Source: Ziziphus jujuba
Taxonomy: Eukaryota; Streptophyta; Magnoliopsida; Rosales; Rhamnaceae
Length of the DNA: 64,000 nt
Direction of reading: 5' to 3'
NCBI RefSeq assembly: GCF_031755915.1
Contig: NC_083390.1
Coordinates: 22,097,501 to 22,161,500, forward strand
How positions within the stretch are numbered: the stretch's first letter is position 1; every line of letters starts with the position of its first letter. Shown here in pieces: positions 50,822 through 62,952 of this stretch. A program made the translations under genes and the position numbers. Below the pieces are notes generated by a model. The model saw only the letters and a program-made list of their open reading frames with translations, did no database searches and was not told where the DNA came from.

Positions 50822-51757
50822 CACCCAATGAGAGACAAGAAGAAGATTATACAGGGAATCTACTCTTGTGTGTATATATATATATATGTATAAATTATAT
50901 ATCTGCTACATATTATTAGCACCAATTATATACATATGCTGCCTCATCATAAATGAAAAATTCGTAAATATGAATGGAATGATTTAATTCCACTTTCTGA
51001 TGATTTTATCATCTTTAGGTTCTTCTCCATATGATGAATTTTATTCCAAAACATATTCATTGCATCAATGGTTTGAATTAAAGTAAAAGGTCAGCCGCGA
51101 AATGCAAAACGTTTGTTCTCCTTTATCATAAGAAAACGAGGAAAAAGCACAAAATGAAAAGAAGTCTACTTCCAAAGCTGAGGGCTTTTTATTCAGTTTT
51201 TGAGCAAAATTTGCAAATAGTTAAAGAAATGAAAAGGTGGCATAAGCATATTCAATAGTTAATCTAGGTTATTTATGTGGCATGTTTATTTTTATGTTTC
51301 ATATTAGATGTTTTTACTTTAACAATATTTAAACCACATCACTTTTAAATTTATTCTATATATTATTATAGAAAATAATTTCTTTAAAATATTGTTTATC
51401 TAACATGTTAATTTAATAATCCTTTTCCCATTTGAAATGCTCAAGTACTAAATCGGGATATTTTAATATTATCTTTTTTTTTTTTTTTTTGGGGCGAGTG
51501 AAATGTGTTACTTGTTTTGTTTTATCTTTTGTGTCAATAATGGTAATGTGTGTAGTGAATGACTTGAAAGGAGGGTTTTCTACCCCATTTCAGAGGAATA
51601 AAGGTTGCGAACCCCTAAATGCTTTAGCCTTGGTCCTTTATTTATTTATTTATTTATTTTAAGAAAACCATGGTCTTTTTTGTGAGTGATATCAAAGTGA
51701 CAAACTTTATCTTTTTGCAACAAAAAAGAAAGAACTCAGAAATTACCATAAAAAAAA

Positions 51758-51781
51758 TATATATATATATATATATATATT
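51758..51781. repeat. (AT)n microsatellite
   Basis: Uninterrupted AT run of about 12 units in intergenic DNA. Confidence 0.95.
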
Positions 51782-52979
51782 AAGAAGAAAGAAATAAAAG
51801 AAGTAGAAGCTGGCAGTATCAAAAATTTAGGATTTACAAACATAAAATTTTTACATGAGCGTAGATAACATATGTAGGTAACTTTTGGAGAAAAGCATTA
51901 AGCATAATTTGAAAAAAAATTGTTATTGATTAATGTTAAAAACTAAATTATTTCTCAAACTTAGGGAAAACAGTTGAAGATAAGTCGCCCCCCAGGATCC
52001 GTCAATGGAGGCCAAGTTGAGGAACATATTCGTGAAGAAATAAGAATCTAGGACATGGAAAATATGTGAAAAGTCAAGAAATTGATTGAGGTGAGGCCTA
52101 AATTCATTCCAAATGTGGAAATTTATTGGTCTAAACGAAAAGGGAAAAAACTTATTAATTAAGAGTAATTAGAGAATTATATATATATATATATAAAAGT
52201 CCCTTCTAAAATTATATTTTTTTTTATATTTTTATTTTTGGATTCCACTTAAGTCATACTCAATCCAATCTACGTTTTTAATATCTAATTCTTTTGGCAT
52301 TTAGCAGTGACCAATCCAATTCACTAACTTTATTCTATATTTCTTTCTTTATTTGATGATGGCAGTATATAGCTATTTTTGAGGTAATTATAGCACTAGC
52401 TAGCTAGCTATCTATAGCTTAATTGGGCCATTAATTATACATCATCAACTTGTCTTTCTCTTATTCATAGTTGGTAAATTTGGTTCTTTTTCATGGCAAT
52501 GTAACCAAAAACTAATAAGATTTTACCTCCTAAGTCTTTGCTATATTTCACATGTCATTGTCTTTGTGACAGAGCTAGTGACGATATTATTGAAAACTCT
52601 CCATAAATTTCCATACGAATTAATGTCCTCTAATCAAGCCGTGACTTATTACCCCTTCAAGCTTATTTTCGCTCCTGCCTGTAGCACATTTTAGACTTGG
52701 TAATACTAGGAATCCTTGTCCTTTAGCTGTGTCTTAAAAAAGACATTTTAAAGTTATTATATTTCTTAAATGGAGATTTGGGTAACTATAGTCTATAAAC
52801 TTCCATATAAACCAATCAAAGGCTGTCACGTGTTAATCCTATTGGCTAAATTGGCCGTGATGATGATGAGGCTATTAGCTCCTAATTGGTTAAGCTCCAA
52901 TGCTTATGATATTCAAAGCTCGGATTAACCATAGGATATTTCATATTTATATGCGTTAACGATCTAATTAGTATCTTTA

Positions 52980-52984
52980 CTATA

Positions 52985-53020
<36 letters not shown>
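52980..53020. repeat. (TA)n microsatellite
   Basis: TA run of about 20 units with one interruption (ATG), the longest TA tract in the window. Confidence 0.95.
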
Positions 53021-53022
<2 letters not shown>

Positions 53023-53701
53023 AGTATCTTTACTATTAAACAATCTCTCTGCAACTGCTACTTGATGATTTTAAGGGTTCAGGTTTAGAAATATTAGCAG
53101 CCACCAATGTCTTACGAGTAACACAATTCGTTGCCCCTAAAAAAAAATAGAAAAAAAAAAGAACACACACAAAATTCATTGCCCTTCCTACAGGAACAAT
53201 ATTGCAACTATATTCTATGTGTACCACAATTAGATGTGACTCCACCTTTGATCCATCAACTAGCCATTTCCTTTCCATCATTTCTTTGAATTGACTGCAT
53301 TTTTGTGTTCAATTTATGAACAAGGGCGTCAAGCAGCAAATAATGTTATCTCGTTGAAAAGGGGAAAAAAAAGAAATTTGCGCAATTATTTTGATTCAAC
53401 CAAAAGTGCATTGCTACTGACCAAAGTAACAAACATATACATATTTAAATAGTCTCCAACGATTTACATACTTTTTCCAACCTAAGTAAATTTTCAACAC
53501 AGAATCTTCACTAATATTATCTTCACTGCACCTGTATAATTCCAATTTTGTTTACAGATGAAATGGAATATTTGATAACATAATACAAAATACCTAATTA
53601 TATGGATCATTTGATTCAATATGACCATCAATTGGGTGGATTCTCCTTTAATAACAAAAAACCACCCTCTTCTTCTCACATTTTCTTTTTATTCTAACAT
53701 G

Positions 53702-54854
53702 TTATATCTCTTCCATGTTCCACAAAGTATCTGCCATGTTGTCCAACACCCAATCACTTGCTGCCATTTGGGTATCAAATTGTGAAATGTCAAAAGCTTC
53801 AGTTCCTGAATTGTTCTCCACCAGGTTGAGACCACCCTCCATGTCATAGCTACTGCTGATTGCAAAACGACTGTTGTTTTGGATGGAATTGGTGTTGTAG
53901 GCAGTTTTACCAAATTCATGATCAGGAGGACTTGTTGGGTACTGTGGAAGCTGTGGAAGGTGGGGGATGATAGAATCTGAAGGAAAAACACAAGGTGGGT
54001 TTGTGATAGAACTCAAATATCCATTGGAATGGTTTGCAGTGTTTGTCAGTTTGCTTGGTAAAGGACATGAAGATGGCAGAGAAGAAGAAGCAATTTTGTT
54101 GGAATTGGGTAACGGAGAAGGAGCTGAAGAGGAATTATGGGTATTAATCAGAGGAGAAGAAGAAGAAGAAGAAGAAGTTTGTTCCATCTTTTGAATCAGC
54201 CTTGGCATCCAAAAATACCGAACCGCATCAAGAAAAGTCTTGCTATTAGACTCAATGTTAAGTTGGCGTGCTTGTTTTTGGACCCTTGTTCTCCAATAGT
54301 TCTTGATCTCATTGTCTGTTCTTCCTGGTAGATGTTGTGCAATTTTCGACCATCTAAAACATTTGGGAAATGAACAAAAAATAATCAGAATAATAACAAT
54401 AATAAAACACATATTATTTGTGATTTGAAAAGTGGGAAAATTTTGTACCCAAGAAATATAAACAGAAAATAACCTGTTGCCCCACTTAGAATGAAGTTCA
54501 AGGATCAAAAGCTGTTCTTGTGGTGTGAGATTCCCACGCTTAATGTCAGGCTTCAAATAGTTCAACCATCTCAATCTGCAGCTTTTTCCAGTCCTCTTCA
54601 GCCCTGAAAAGTTTAACCAAAATTAAAGAACAAAACCATATCTATATATACATATATATATATATATATCTATATACACACACACATATTAGATATGTAC
54701 CTGCATATTTTGCTAACATATTCCAGTGTCCTTCTCCATGGCTAGCAATGTAATGTATGAGCAGAGTATCCTCTTCAAGAGTCCATGGCCCTCTTCTTAG
54801 CTCAATTTCTTCTTCATTAATAGGATTGCATACCCTCTTTCTAATAGTAGGCAT
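53702..54854 (-). CDS. R2R3-MYB transcription factor, MYB62/MYB116-like (subgroup 20)
   Basis: Exons 54854-54701, 54603-54474 and 54353-53702 give 311 aa; the two intron positions are the usual ones for R2R3-MYBs. The R2 repeat starts at [10 protein letters not shown] (residues 20-29) with Trp at 24, 44 and 64. R3 runs about 75-120 with W96 and W115 and contains [18 protein letters not shown]. The following [20 protein letters not shown] and [11 protein letters not shown] match subgroup 20 (MYB2, MYB62, MYB78, MYB108, MYB112, MYB116), closest from memory to MYB62/116. Those Arabidopsis genes act in phosphate starvation, gibberellin, jasmonate or abiotic-stress responses, so a stress role is inference. 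The C-terminus is Ser/Asn/Pro-rich and ends [13 protein letters not shown], an acidic, probably activating tail. TATAAAT (gene strand) is at 55023-55029. The predicted leader has a 39-nt A-tract. Confidence 0.94.
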
Positions 54855-54906
54855 AGCTTCTGTCTTTAAGGAAGCTAGAGAAAGAGAGAGAGAGTTGTTG
54901 TAAAAG

Positions 54907-54908
<2 letters not shown>

Positions 54909-54947
<39 letters not shown>
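54909..54947 (-). repeat. Homopolymer tract: A39 in the predicted MYB 5' leader
   Basis: Thirty-nine consecutive T on the plus strand, hence A on the MYB transcript, end 54 nt before the ATG and downstream of the likely TATA box. The exact length may be affected by sequencing error in homopolymers. Confidence 0.85.
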
Positions 54948-55022
54948 CTTTTTCCCTACTTCTTCTTCTTCCCTGCCTTTGAGCCAGAGAGCAGTGAAAG
55001 TGAAACAACGAGAAGGGAAAAG

Positions 55023-55029
55023 ATTTATA
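55023..55029 (-). promoter_or_regulatory. TATA box of the MYB gene
   Basis: TATAAAT on the gene strand, in the context CTCTATAAATC, about 170 bp before the ATG. It predicts a leader of roughly 140 nt with no upstream ATG. Confidence 0.6.
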
Positions 55030-55423
55030 GAGCAGAAAAAAAGGTTTTTGAAATTACACTAGTTAAGTAAAAACCCAATTGAAGCTTTCCTCTCCACATG
55101 CTCAGACCTTTTATACACTAATCCAATGGAATTTTCTAAGATGGGGTAGGTTGTATAGTTCAATGGGGCCAATGAGTTAGCCTCTCCAGGTGTGGCAAAA
55201 AAAAGCTAGGGTGGAGCCACTTTTATACATCTATAATGACCAAAGAGAGACATGAAATAGGACCATTCAAAGTACTTTCTTTCAAAATCAACCAAGAATG
55301 AAGCAAATCATAAGAGCATGATTATCTCATTTCATATATCTGAAATGGGTTTATCATTAAAAAAAATAAAAAATAAATTTTAAAAAAATTAAAAAAAATG
55401 AAGAACTGGGCTTATCATAGTTT

Positions 55424-55446
55424 TGTGTGTGTGTGTGTGTGTGTGT
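55424..55446. repeat. (GT)n microsatellite
   Basis: Run of about 11 GT units about 570 bp upstream of the MYB start codon. Confidence 0.93.
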
Positions 55447-57889
55447 TCTCTTTTTTTATGTTTGAAGTGTGATCCATCTTCGTATATCCCACCTAGTGGG
55501 TTAGTGGTTAAACCGCCTATATTTTCAGTAAAATTATGTTCTTTGTATCTAATTCAGTCAAAGCTATCTAAATTTTGTAAATTATAATATATATATATAT
55601 ATATATTTTTTATGGAATGTTAGATAGGTTTAAAGAAAAAAAGGACATTAAAGAAAGGAAGAAATCAAGATAAGCCCTTGGTCTTGAAAAAGAAATGTAG
55701 GTGTTTATTCTAGGGAATGATTCCTTTCCATTTTCTTTGAGCTTCTGGATTTTCAATACAACAGAAACGTGATTGACTAGACAAAATATGCTGCAAATAT
55801 TGTATAAATTAACACAACTAAACGTGGAAACTACAGGGTAACTTAGTAGGGTGGAATTGAAGCATGTTTGAACTTTCACTAATGTGACAGTTTGATTTGA
55901 AGACAAAATCATGCCTGCTCTCTAAACCTAATGCAACAGTGTTTTTGCCTATGTGGTTCCTGTTTCACCATAGCTCTTCTCAAGGCCAAGACAAAAGAGT
56001 CTAACAAGATCAAAACCTAAGACATAACTAAATTATGCTTCTTAGAAAAAAGAACAAAAACAGATTATTAAATTTGTTAGTGCAGCTAAATTTGACTAAA
56101 TAGGACTAATTAGTTTTAGTATTAAATTAGAATTTCAAAACCTAGAAGTTTCATAAATTAGAGAAGTTATTAAATTTCAAACATATATCTTAAAAATTTG
56201 ACCATATTAAAGATATGTATTAAATATTTAATTATACTGGATTAGACAAAAGATGATTTTATATATCCTACCAATTCATTTACAAAATTCTAAAAAAGTA
56301 CCATAACAGCTCTAAAATGAGCTAGTGAATCGTTTTTAAGGTTCTAGGACTGAAAGTATAAATGAATATAATTAAAGGGATGCTCTTGTAATGTGGAGAG
56401 CTTCAATTCCTAATTTCCCATCAAGGCAAAAGATATTTCTATATTTAGCCCATTGGGTCTATCAGTGGAGAAAGATGCTTTTGTCATATTATCCATTTTT
56501 GAATGTTTAAAGCTAAGTCTTCCCCCCAAGTGACACTGTATGCATAAAGCATAAGTAAATTCTGATTCGTAGGATGAATTCCTACAATAATTGTGACTAA
56601 GATGACACATCAATATTATAATAAAATAAAAAAAAAACAAAAAATATTAAATCATATGAGTGCACGCGTGTTTGTGTGGTGGGGAACTACCTATGGACTT
56701 TGTTAGGAAAGAGAAAGAAACAGGATTGGATAATGATGACGATGCAACTAAACAATGAAAAGGAATTATAATAATATTTTATGATTCATATGGCCAAAAA
56801 AAAAAAAAAAAATTATGATTATATGCATTGGATGGCAACATGCACTATAGATCAAATAATAATATTAGTTTGTTACAGTTACGGTAAAATTTAAAATAGT
56901 CATAATTCAATATAGCTCATTTTTACATACGACAATAAAACTACTATTTATATGGAACTTTGTATTGAGTTATAAAATGAAGTCATCCTTGAATGACAAG
57001 ATTGGTATAGAAACTGGTGTTAATATTATAAGTCACATCTTTAAAGCTGTGAAGCACTTGCTCTTGATTTGTTGTTTGACTCATAAATTGAAGAATTATT
57101 AAAATATATTGGTTTTTCTTTTCAGCTTTTTTTTTTTCCCTTAATTTTATATGTTATTCCCCATAAAAAGAATTCTGAAGTCAATGACTTGGACGTAACG
57201 CCGAATGCTAGAATATTATATATATTCATTGCACTTTGTGCGTATAAATTTGAATCAATCGTGATTACTGCGAGTTTTGTTTTTTGTTCAAGAGGATTTA
57301 AACAATTCCATATATCATTGTGAGCATAATTTTCTTTTGCCGGTTCCCATTTCATATAATATTGCATAGCCTGATTAAATTCTTTGTATCCAAATTGTTT
57401 GATTGTAGTTAGCCTAGTAAGAATGGCTATGCATTGCTCTCTTTTCCACAGTTTATTATTATTAGATCACAAATGTTTTTGTAAAAATGCCTGAAACGTA
57501 GGATATAATTTTTCAACAAAGGGTAAGGAGTATCTGCAAATATTGAACATATAATTAAGTAGCTTGAAGCCATTTGCAACTCTCTCTCTCTTTCTATATA
57601 TATATATATATATAGCAACACTATTGTAGTTTTTTCAATTTTTATGATTTTTTTGTTTTTATAAAGCATGTGATATTATTATTTGTTGTTTACTCTCTAA
57701 TTAATTGGTGTTGATTTTATAAATTTGCTTTCTACGTTTATGGATGTAAATAAGTACGATATGATTTTTAGATAATTTTTTTTTATTTACTCTTGAATTA
57801 ATTAATTTGCTTTTACATAGTTACCTTTCATATATGGTTCTAAGATTAATGTAATATGGTTTTAAATTTTTTTATTTAATATTCTCTGC

Positions 57890-57914
57890 TATATATATAT
57901 ATATATATATATAT
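57890..57914. repeat. (AT)n microsatellite
   Basis: Uninterrupted AT run of about 12 units in intergenic DNA. Confidence 0.95.
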
Positions 57915-58146
57915 GGATGTTTATGTTAGGATTGACATTATGAAAAAAGAATTTGTAAATGCTGCCGATCTTTATGATGTCTCGGGTATTTCTCTTGTTC
58001 AATTCCATTTTGCTTTATACAATACGTTAATTCCTACAATATGTTAAGAAGTGTATGTTTTTCTTTTTTGTTTCACTTCATATGCTTAAGCTTGTGAAGA
58101 AGGATAATCTAAAACAATTATATAATTCATATGTATAAATTATATT

Positions 58147-58206
58147 ACATATGAATGAATGATTATAATTATATATACATATGAATGAATGATTATAATT
58201 ATATAT
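58147..58206. repeat. Tandem repeat, 30-bp unit, two copies
   Basis: ACATATGAATGAATGATTAT followed by AATTATATAT occurs twice head to tail with a period of exactly 30 and essentially no differences, which suggests a recent duplication. Confidence 0.9.
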
Positions 58207-58936
58207 ATTTTGTAAAAAGAAAAATTTAAGGTCAAAAGTACATTTAATTTTTATTAGTTGAATATATTTATATTGTTTAAATAATATGTAATAAACAACT
58301 TAATATTGTTTTGTTAATGCGTTCTGAACAATTTAACATTGTTTAGTTGAAGTCTATTAAATGTTTAATAAAGAACAATATTTTAGGAAACTCATATAAA
58401 TTGCAGTGAGAGATATATTCATATACCTAAATGATTTTCAAGAAATATTGTTAAATTAAAAAAAAAAAAAGAACCAATTATAGACCAAATGAATAATCAA
58501 TATTGACAAATTAGTTATTGTCGTTAATCGTGAACAACTTAGAGTTGAATGAACTTAGAAAATAAGCTTTACTACAAGGATGTCACAATATCAAAATTAA
58601 GATGTAATACCTAATATTTCATCATTAATGTTTTAAAAAGTGTATAAAACTCTCATCCACTCATGCTTTGATTTAAATAATGTCAAATAGCATGCAAAAC
58701 AATGATAATATAAAGGTGGTAATGTTTACCTAATTTAATTTGGATTGGTGATATCCACTCGAAGTCTTATATAACATCATGGTAATTGGATTTTTTTTTT
58801 TTATTGCATAAATTGAGTTTGGTTTGGATTTAGAAGATTCATAGGAAAATCCTAAAAATATTATATTAATCTTGTAATTGAATAAATTTATCACTAATAT
58901 GTATTTTTAATGCATTATTGCTTTGTGCATGCCTAG

Positions 58937-58959
58937 TATATATATATATATATATATAC
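58937..58959. repeat. (TA)n microsatellite
   Basis: TA run of about 11 units in intergenic DNA. Confidence 0.93.
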
Positions 58960-59059
58960 ATATATATCTAAGCTATTTTCTTATCTAGAAATTCCTTATA
59001 AATTTTTGTGGTGATTAGTATTTCATTTTATTTTATTTTTTGGGTAAATGGAAGACTTT

Positions 59060-59138
59060 GGATTAGTTGATTACATGTAATCAAGCATGCTTTGCAATCT
59101 AACTATATGTAAAAGACACCTGATTACATGTAATCCAA
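59060..59138. mobile_element. Short inverted-repeat element with twin palindromes, MITE-like
   Basis: The stretch opens TTGGATTA and closes TAATCCAA. It contains the perfect 14-bp palindrome GATTACATGTAATC twice, at 59069-59082 and 59122-59135, about 53 bp apart. Because the palindromes are self-complementary, the pair can also fold as long arms. It has no coding potential. The layout fits a miniature DNA transposon or the remains of one; no target duplication was identified. Confidence 0.5.
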
Positions 59139-59528
59139 AATTTCCTACACAAATTGTCCAAAATTTTCCAGGGTAAGAGAAAAACTATGTATATATATCA
59201 TTTACAGTGTTTACCTGGAGACACGCTGGGGATTTAGGCTACAAATTGATATATCCGATGATGAAGCACAAGTATGAAGATGATCCGTTAAGCAGATATG
59301 TGGGTCAATATTGGATCGGCCCATGTATGGATTGGACCATGGGCTAAAACCCAAAATGAATTTTTAAAATTTTTCATTTTACCTTTTACACTATCCATTG
59401 ACAAGCAACATTTATATCAAAGTTGCTGATTCAGCAAGTCCGTAGCTTAGCTGGCATATATATTCGTCATTTCTCACCCACTTGTCATCTTCACGACTGC
59501 CAAAGATTATGTGTCAACTCAAGCAACA

Positions 59529-59618
59529 ATGGCAATTTCTCCAGTGGATCTCTTCTTCTCTGAGTGTGTAATTTCCCCTGTGCCACAGTCTCTGATTAAT
59601 TTCTTTATACGCAGTTAA
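59529..59618 (+). other. 29-codon ORF in a promoter-like setting (possible gene fragment)
   Basis: The frame starts at AACAATGGCA, a strong plant start context, and opens MAISPVDLFFSECV before a TAA after 29 codons. Upstream are TGGGCY-type motifs (near 59318-59345) and a TATA-like CATATATATTCG about 75 bp before the ATG. The sequence is less A+T-rich than its surroundings. I recognise no family. It could be the first exon of a truncated gene copy, a small peptide gene or chance. Confidence 0.3.
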
Positions 59619-59714
59619 TTCAATCAACTAGTAATGGGCAGGTGTATAAGTTTTTCTTATTTACCAAAAAGGATTTTAAGAGGAATTAGCTACTTAATTT
59701 TGCGTAATTTACTA

Positions 59715-59926
59715 ATGTTAAATTTTAAGATATCTAACAAATTATAATCATTAATAACAAATATTTAATATAAACAAATTACATATAATTAAATAGAAAA
59801 TTAAAAATTAAAAACTGACCATGTTAAGTTTTAAAATATCTAACAAATTATAATCATTAATAGTAAATATTTAATATAAATAAGTTATAAATAATTAAAT
59901 AGGAAAATAAAAATTAAAATTAAAAA
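59715..59926. repeat. Tandem duplication, about 106-bp unit
   Basis: ATGTTAAATTTTAAGATATC at about 59715 and ATGTTAAGTTTTAAAATATC at 59821 open two copies. Both continue TAACAAATTATAATCATTAA and on to AATTAAATAG and AAAATTAAAAATT, with moderate divergence. Confidence 0.85.
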
Positions 59927-60389
59927 CTCACCATGTCTAACGAGGTACATGATTAACATTGATGATTAAATTATTAATTTTTTTTGATTGGTTATATGTG
60001 GTTGAAAATGACTGTACTTGGGATATGTCCTCGTACAACTTGTTATATTAATTCTAATAAGCACTCTCTTTTATTTCTTAATTTTCTTTTTTAATTTCTT
60101 TTGCACTTTCCTTTTTCTAGCAATTAATTCAACATCAATTACATGGTTCTAAGTGGATATGTGATTTTTTAAACGGTCATTAATTTAACACACAACAAAT
60201 TAGAGAGGAGTCGCTAAAGAAAATTTAAATGTCAAAGCCTAATTATTTCATAGTACTTAATATTTGAGGCTAACGAGTTTGTGGTTAATTTCCAAAGTTG
60301 GAAGTGAATGTGTTCCTCAAGCTAAAGTAAATGCTTTTGGCCTTTCTCTAAGAATGCAAGAAGAATATATATATTATATTAATGTAGAC

Positions 60390-60439
<50 letters not shown>
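60390..60439. repeat. Compound (AT)n(AG)n microsatellite
   Basis: About 11 AT units pass directly into about 13 AG units. Confidence 0.95.
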
Positions 60440-62048
60440 ACCTTACTAATATGCTATATTAATCAAACTTTTTAACAGATAATATATGAAGCCATTTAGG
60501 TCTTTATATTGCCTGAATTAATTAATTTTAGTATATAATTAATACGAACTTTGGATCAAATCTAGACCTAACAGACCACACATGGGTAATCATCAAAACT
60601 AACCCATTATTAATTGTGAAGCTTTTGTCAAACAGTTTGGACGAGGATAGTGACATTCTCATTTTTCAATCTTATGGCTGACAATGTGGCAAAAGATAAT
60701 ACCGTATTCAAATAGAAAAACCATGAAGCCATCCTATTCCAATCAATAGATATAATATGGCATAAAATTTACATCTCAAACTTTGAAAATCTGGCAGCTA
60801 AATCTTGTGAAGTTTGAAAATGTGCATGATCGATATTTGCAGGTGCAACAGAATCAAAGGTTCATTATGGGTAAGACTGGCTCATAAATGGTGTGTTTCT
60901 AATTATTTGCTATTAAAAGTTTTTTCATAATCTATAAGGCACAGTGCCAAGCAGGCCATGCATGGTATTTTACGCGGTTTCTTTTGACTTTTTGTGTATA
61001 TATATGTAGCTAGGGAGGTGAGGGAGGGTTTCGGTATTGCCAATTTGGATGAACATGGGTTTGTATTTATGAAATTGGATATTGGGTAGGGCAATGAAAA
61101 ATTCTACATCTAGAAAGCCAATTATGTGGACATTTTTGGGAACTCCTTGAATTGTGAGAAAATATCCAATTGAAGGTTAAAATTTGTTTGTGTAAGAATA
61201 TAATCATGTGGCTGATCATAAACACTAAAGGATTAAAATAAATAGTTTAATACGTACATATGCCTTCTGAAATATTGTAGCGAGGGAAATGGAAAATTTG
61301 TTTCCCAAAGAAAGCTTTGTAGGTGTTTTCTTTTTTTTTTTTTTTTTTTTAAATAAATAAATAAATTGCTGAAGGAACTTTTAGCATTTGGACTGATTGA
61401 ACCCAAAATTTGAGAGTACAACTGGTTTGCCATGGGCTGTTTCAAAAGGATTAAGGTTATCTTTTAGTAATATGGATTTTTGCGTAAGCTTAGTTTAACA
61501 TGATGATGCAAAAAAATAATAATAATAATAAATAAATAAAAAGACGAAAATAAAAAGATGTAAATTCATATTAAAAAGGTTATATGATCCAGTGTATAAA
61601 TTTTATTGAATAGTAATTTTATGTAGATAATACTGCATCCTTTAATATTGTTTTTCGCTAGAGAATACAATTTTATCGAGCAAAATTTTCGTTTTATAAA
61701 TTTATGCGGTTAATTGTTAATGGAGAATAGCTTTTCGGCATGTGCATATATAAAAAATAACTTCCCCATAAGAATTAAATCCAATGATATACTTTCATAT
61801 AAGGATATGAATATTCTAAAACCCATTCAAGGCAGCAAAAGAAACGAACTAAAAACAAACGTTACTAATTCAAATTGACATTAGAAGCATGCTTCAAAGT
61901 CAGTAAAAGAAAAATTAATAACATATCAAATATTAGCACCGAAGTCATTTTCAAGATTGTTTCATAGACCATTCGGTACATAACTGTATTAATGGCTCCT
62001 TTTTGCACCATACTTATCAAATCAAAGCCATCCGGTGGCCCCCCACCC

Positions 62049-62085
<37 letters not shown>
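62049..62085. repeat. (TA)n microsatellite
   Basis: TA run with one ATTTAT interruption, about 900 bp upstream of the bHLH start codon. Confidence 0.94.
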
Positions 62086-62441
62086 GTGGGGATGATATGG
62101 CAAGGTGCTCACCTAGCTAAGCATCCAACGGATACATCAAATAGTGAGACCTTTCCTTAATAGATTTCCTTATAATTGATGCGTTGTATATCTAAATATA
62201 TCAATCATATAAATGTAATCCCAGTTCGAATGACAATTGATGATAGCAATTTGATTTTGAATTTAAATCTAATGTTAAATTCCCATTCCCAATTTATCAA
62301 ATATATATCTATATATATAATAGAAAAGTAAAACCTCAAACAATTATATGCTTTGCACTTTACCCTCAAACTTTAAAAAAAGTTTCACACTATTCCATAA
62401 GCTATATATATATATATATATTGTCTTTTTAGTCTAATTGA

Positions 62442-62445
<4 letters not shown>

Positions 62446-62475
<30 letters not shown>
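62446..62475. repeat. (TA)n microsatellite
   Basis: TA run of about 15 units, about 480 bp upstream of the bHLH start codon. A second run is at 62403-62421. Confidence 0.94.
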
Positions 62476-62477
<2 letters not shown>

Positions 62478-62952
62478 GATACACTTTTTCTAATAAATTT
62501 GACAAAATAGGCTTACATGCCAATAAAAAATGAAACAAAGAAGATAAAGTTACATTAATTTTAGATGATTAACTTCGTAGAATTCATTTGTTGAAAATGC
62601 ATAATAAAATTAATATGACAAAACCATACCAGTTTAGAAAAGCAATATGACATAGACTTTTTATAAATTGGAGATAAAGTGCAAAATATAAAATAGTTGA
62701 AGGAGCTAAATATATTTAACCCTTAAAAGAAAAAAATAAATAAACCTATAAAACTTATATAAAGTCAATTTATAACAGAAAAATGAGAAGATGGATAGTT
62801 AAAATTTAATTCAAAATCATATTGCCCACTCACACACATATTTATCTATTATTTAAACAAAGCATATGAGGTGGTAATTCAGTTTCTAATTGCTTAGTTT
62901 ATCAAAGACCTTCTCCAAACCTTAAATTTCTTAAGTTGGACTCAAAATAAAA

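Larger units (their letters stand above)
48944..53701. other. Intergenic interval between GlnRS and MYB (convergent genes)
   Basis: No gene is supported. It starts with GlnRS 3' UTR and the 180-bp tandem duplication. Two overlapping minus-strand frames at 50302-50780 show no domain I recognise. Other contents: a (CAA)n stretch near 49833-49850, (TTA)n near 50251-50269, (AT)n runs at 50797-50821, 51758-51781 and 52980-53020, and a T-run at 51474-51490. Confidence 0.6.
55032..62952. other. Shared upstream interval between the divergent MYB and bHLH genes
   Basis: About 7.9 kb with no supported gene. Contents: a (GT)n tract, many (TA)n tracts, a 30-bp tandem repeat at 58147-58206, a palindrome pair at 59060-59138, a promoter-like patch with a 29-codon ORF at 59529-59618 and a 106-bp tandem repeat at 59715-59926. 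A minus-strand frame of 81 codons at 57122-57367 has no recognisable domain. Confidence 0.6.

Noticed and set aside
55485..55560. tRNA/SINE-like phrase (GGGTTAGTGGTTAAACC)
   Set aside because: It resembles an A box, but no B box or tRNA fold follows and no clear tail or flanking duplication is seen.
57122..57367. 81-codon minus-strand frame
   Set aside because: It has mixed composition but no domain I recognise, no clear promoter, and A+T-rich flanks. Possibly a decayed fragment, but not supportable.
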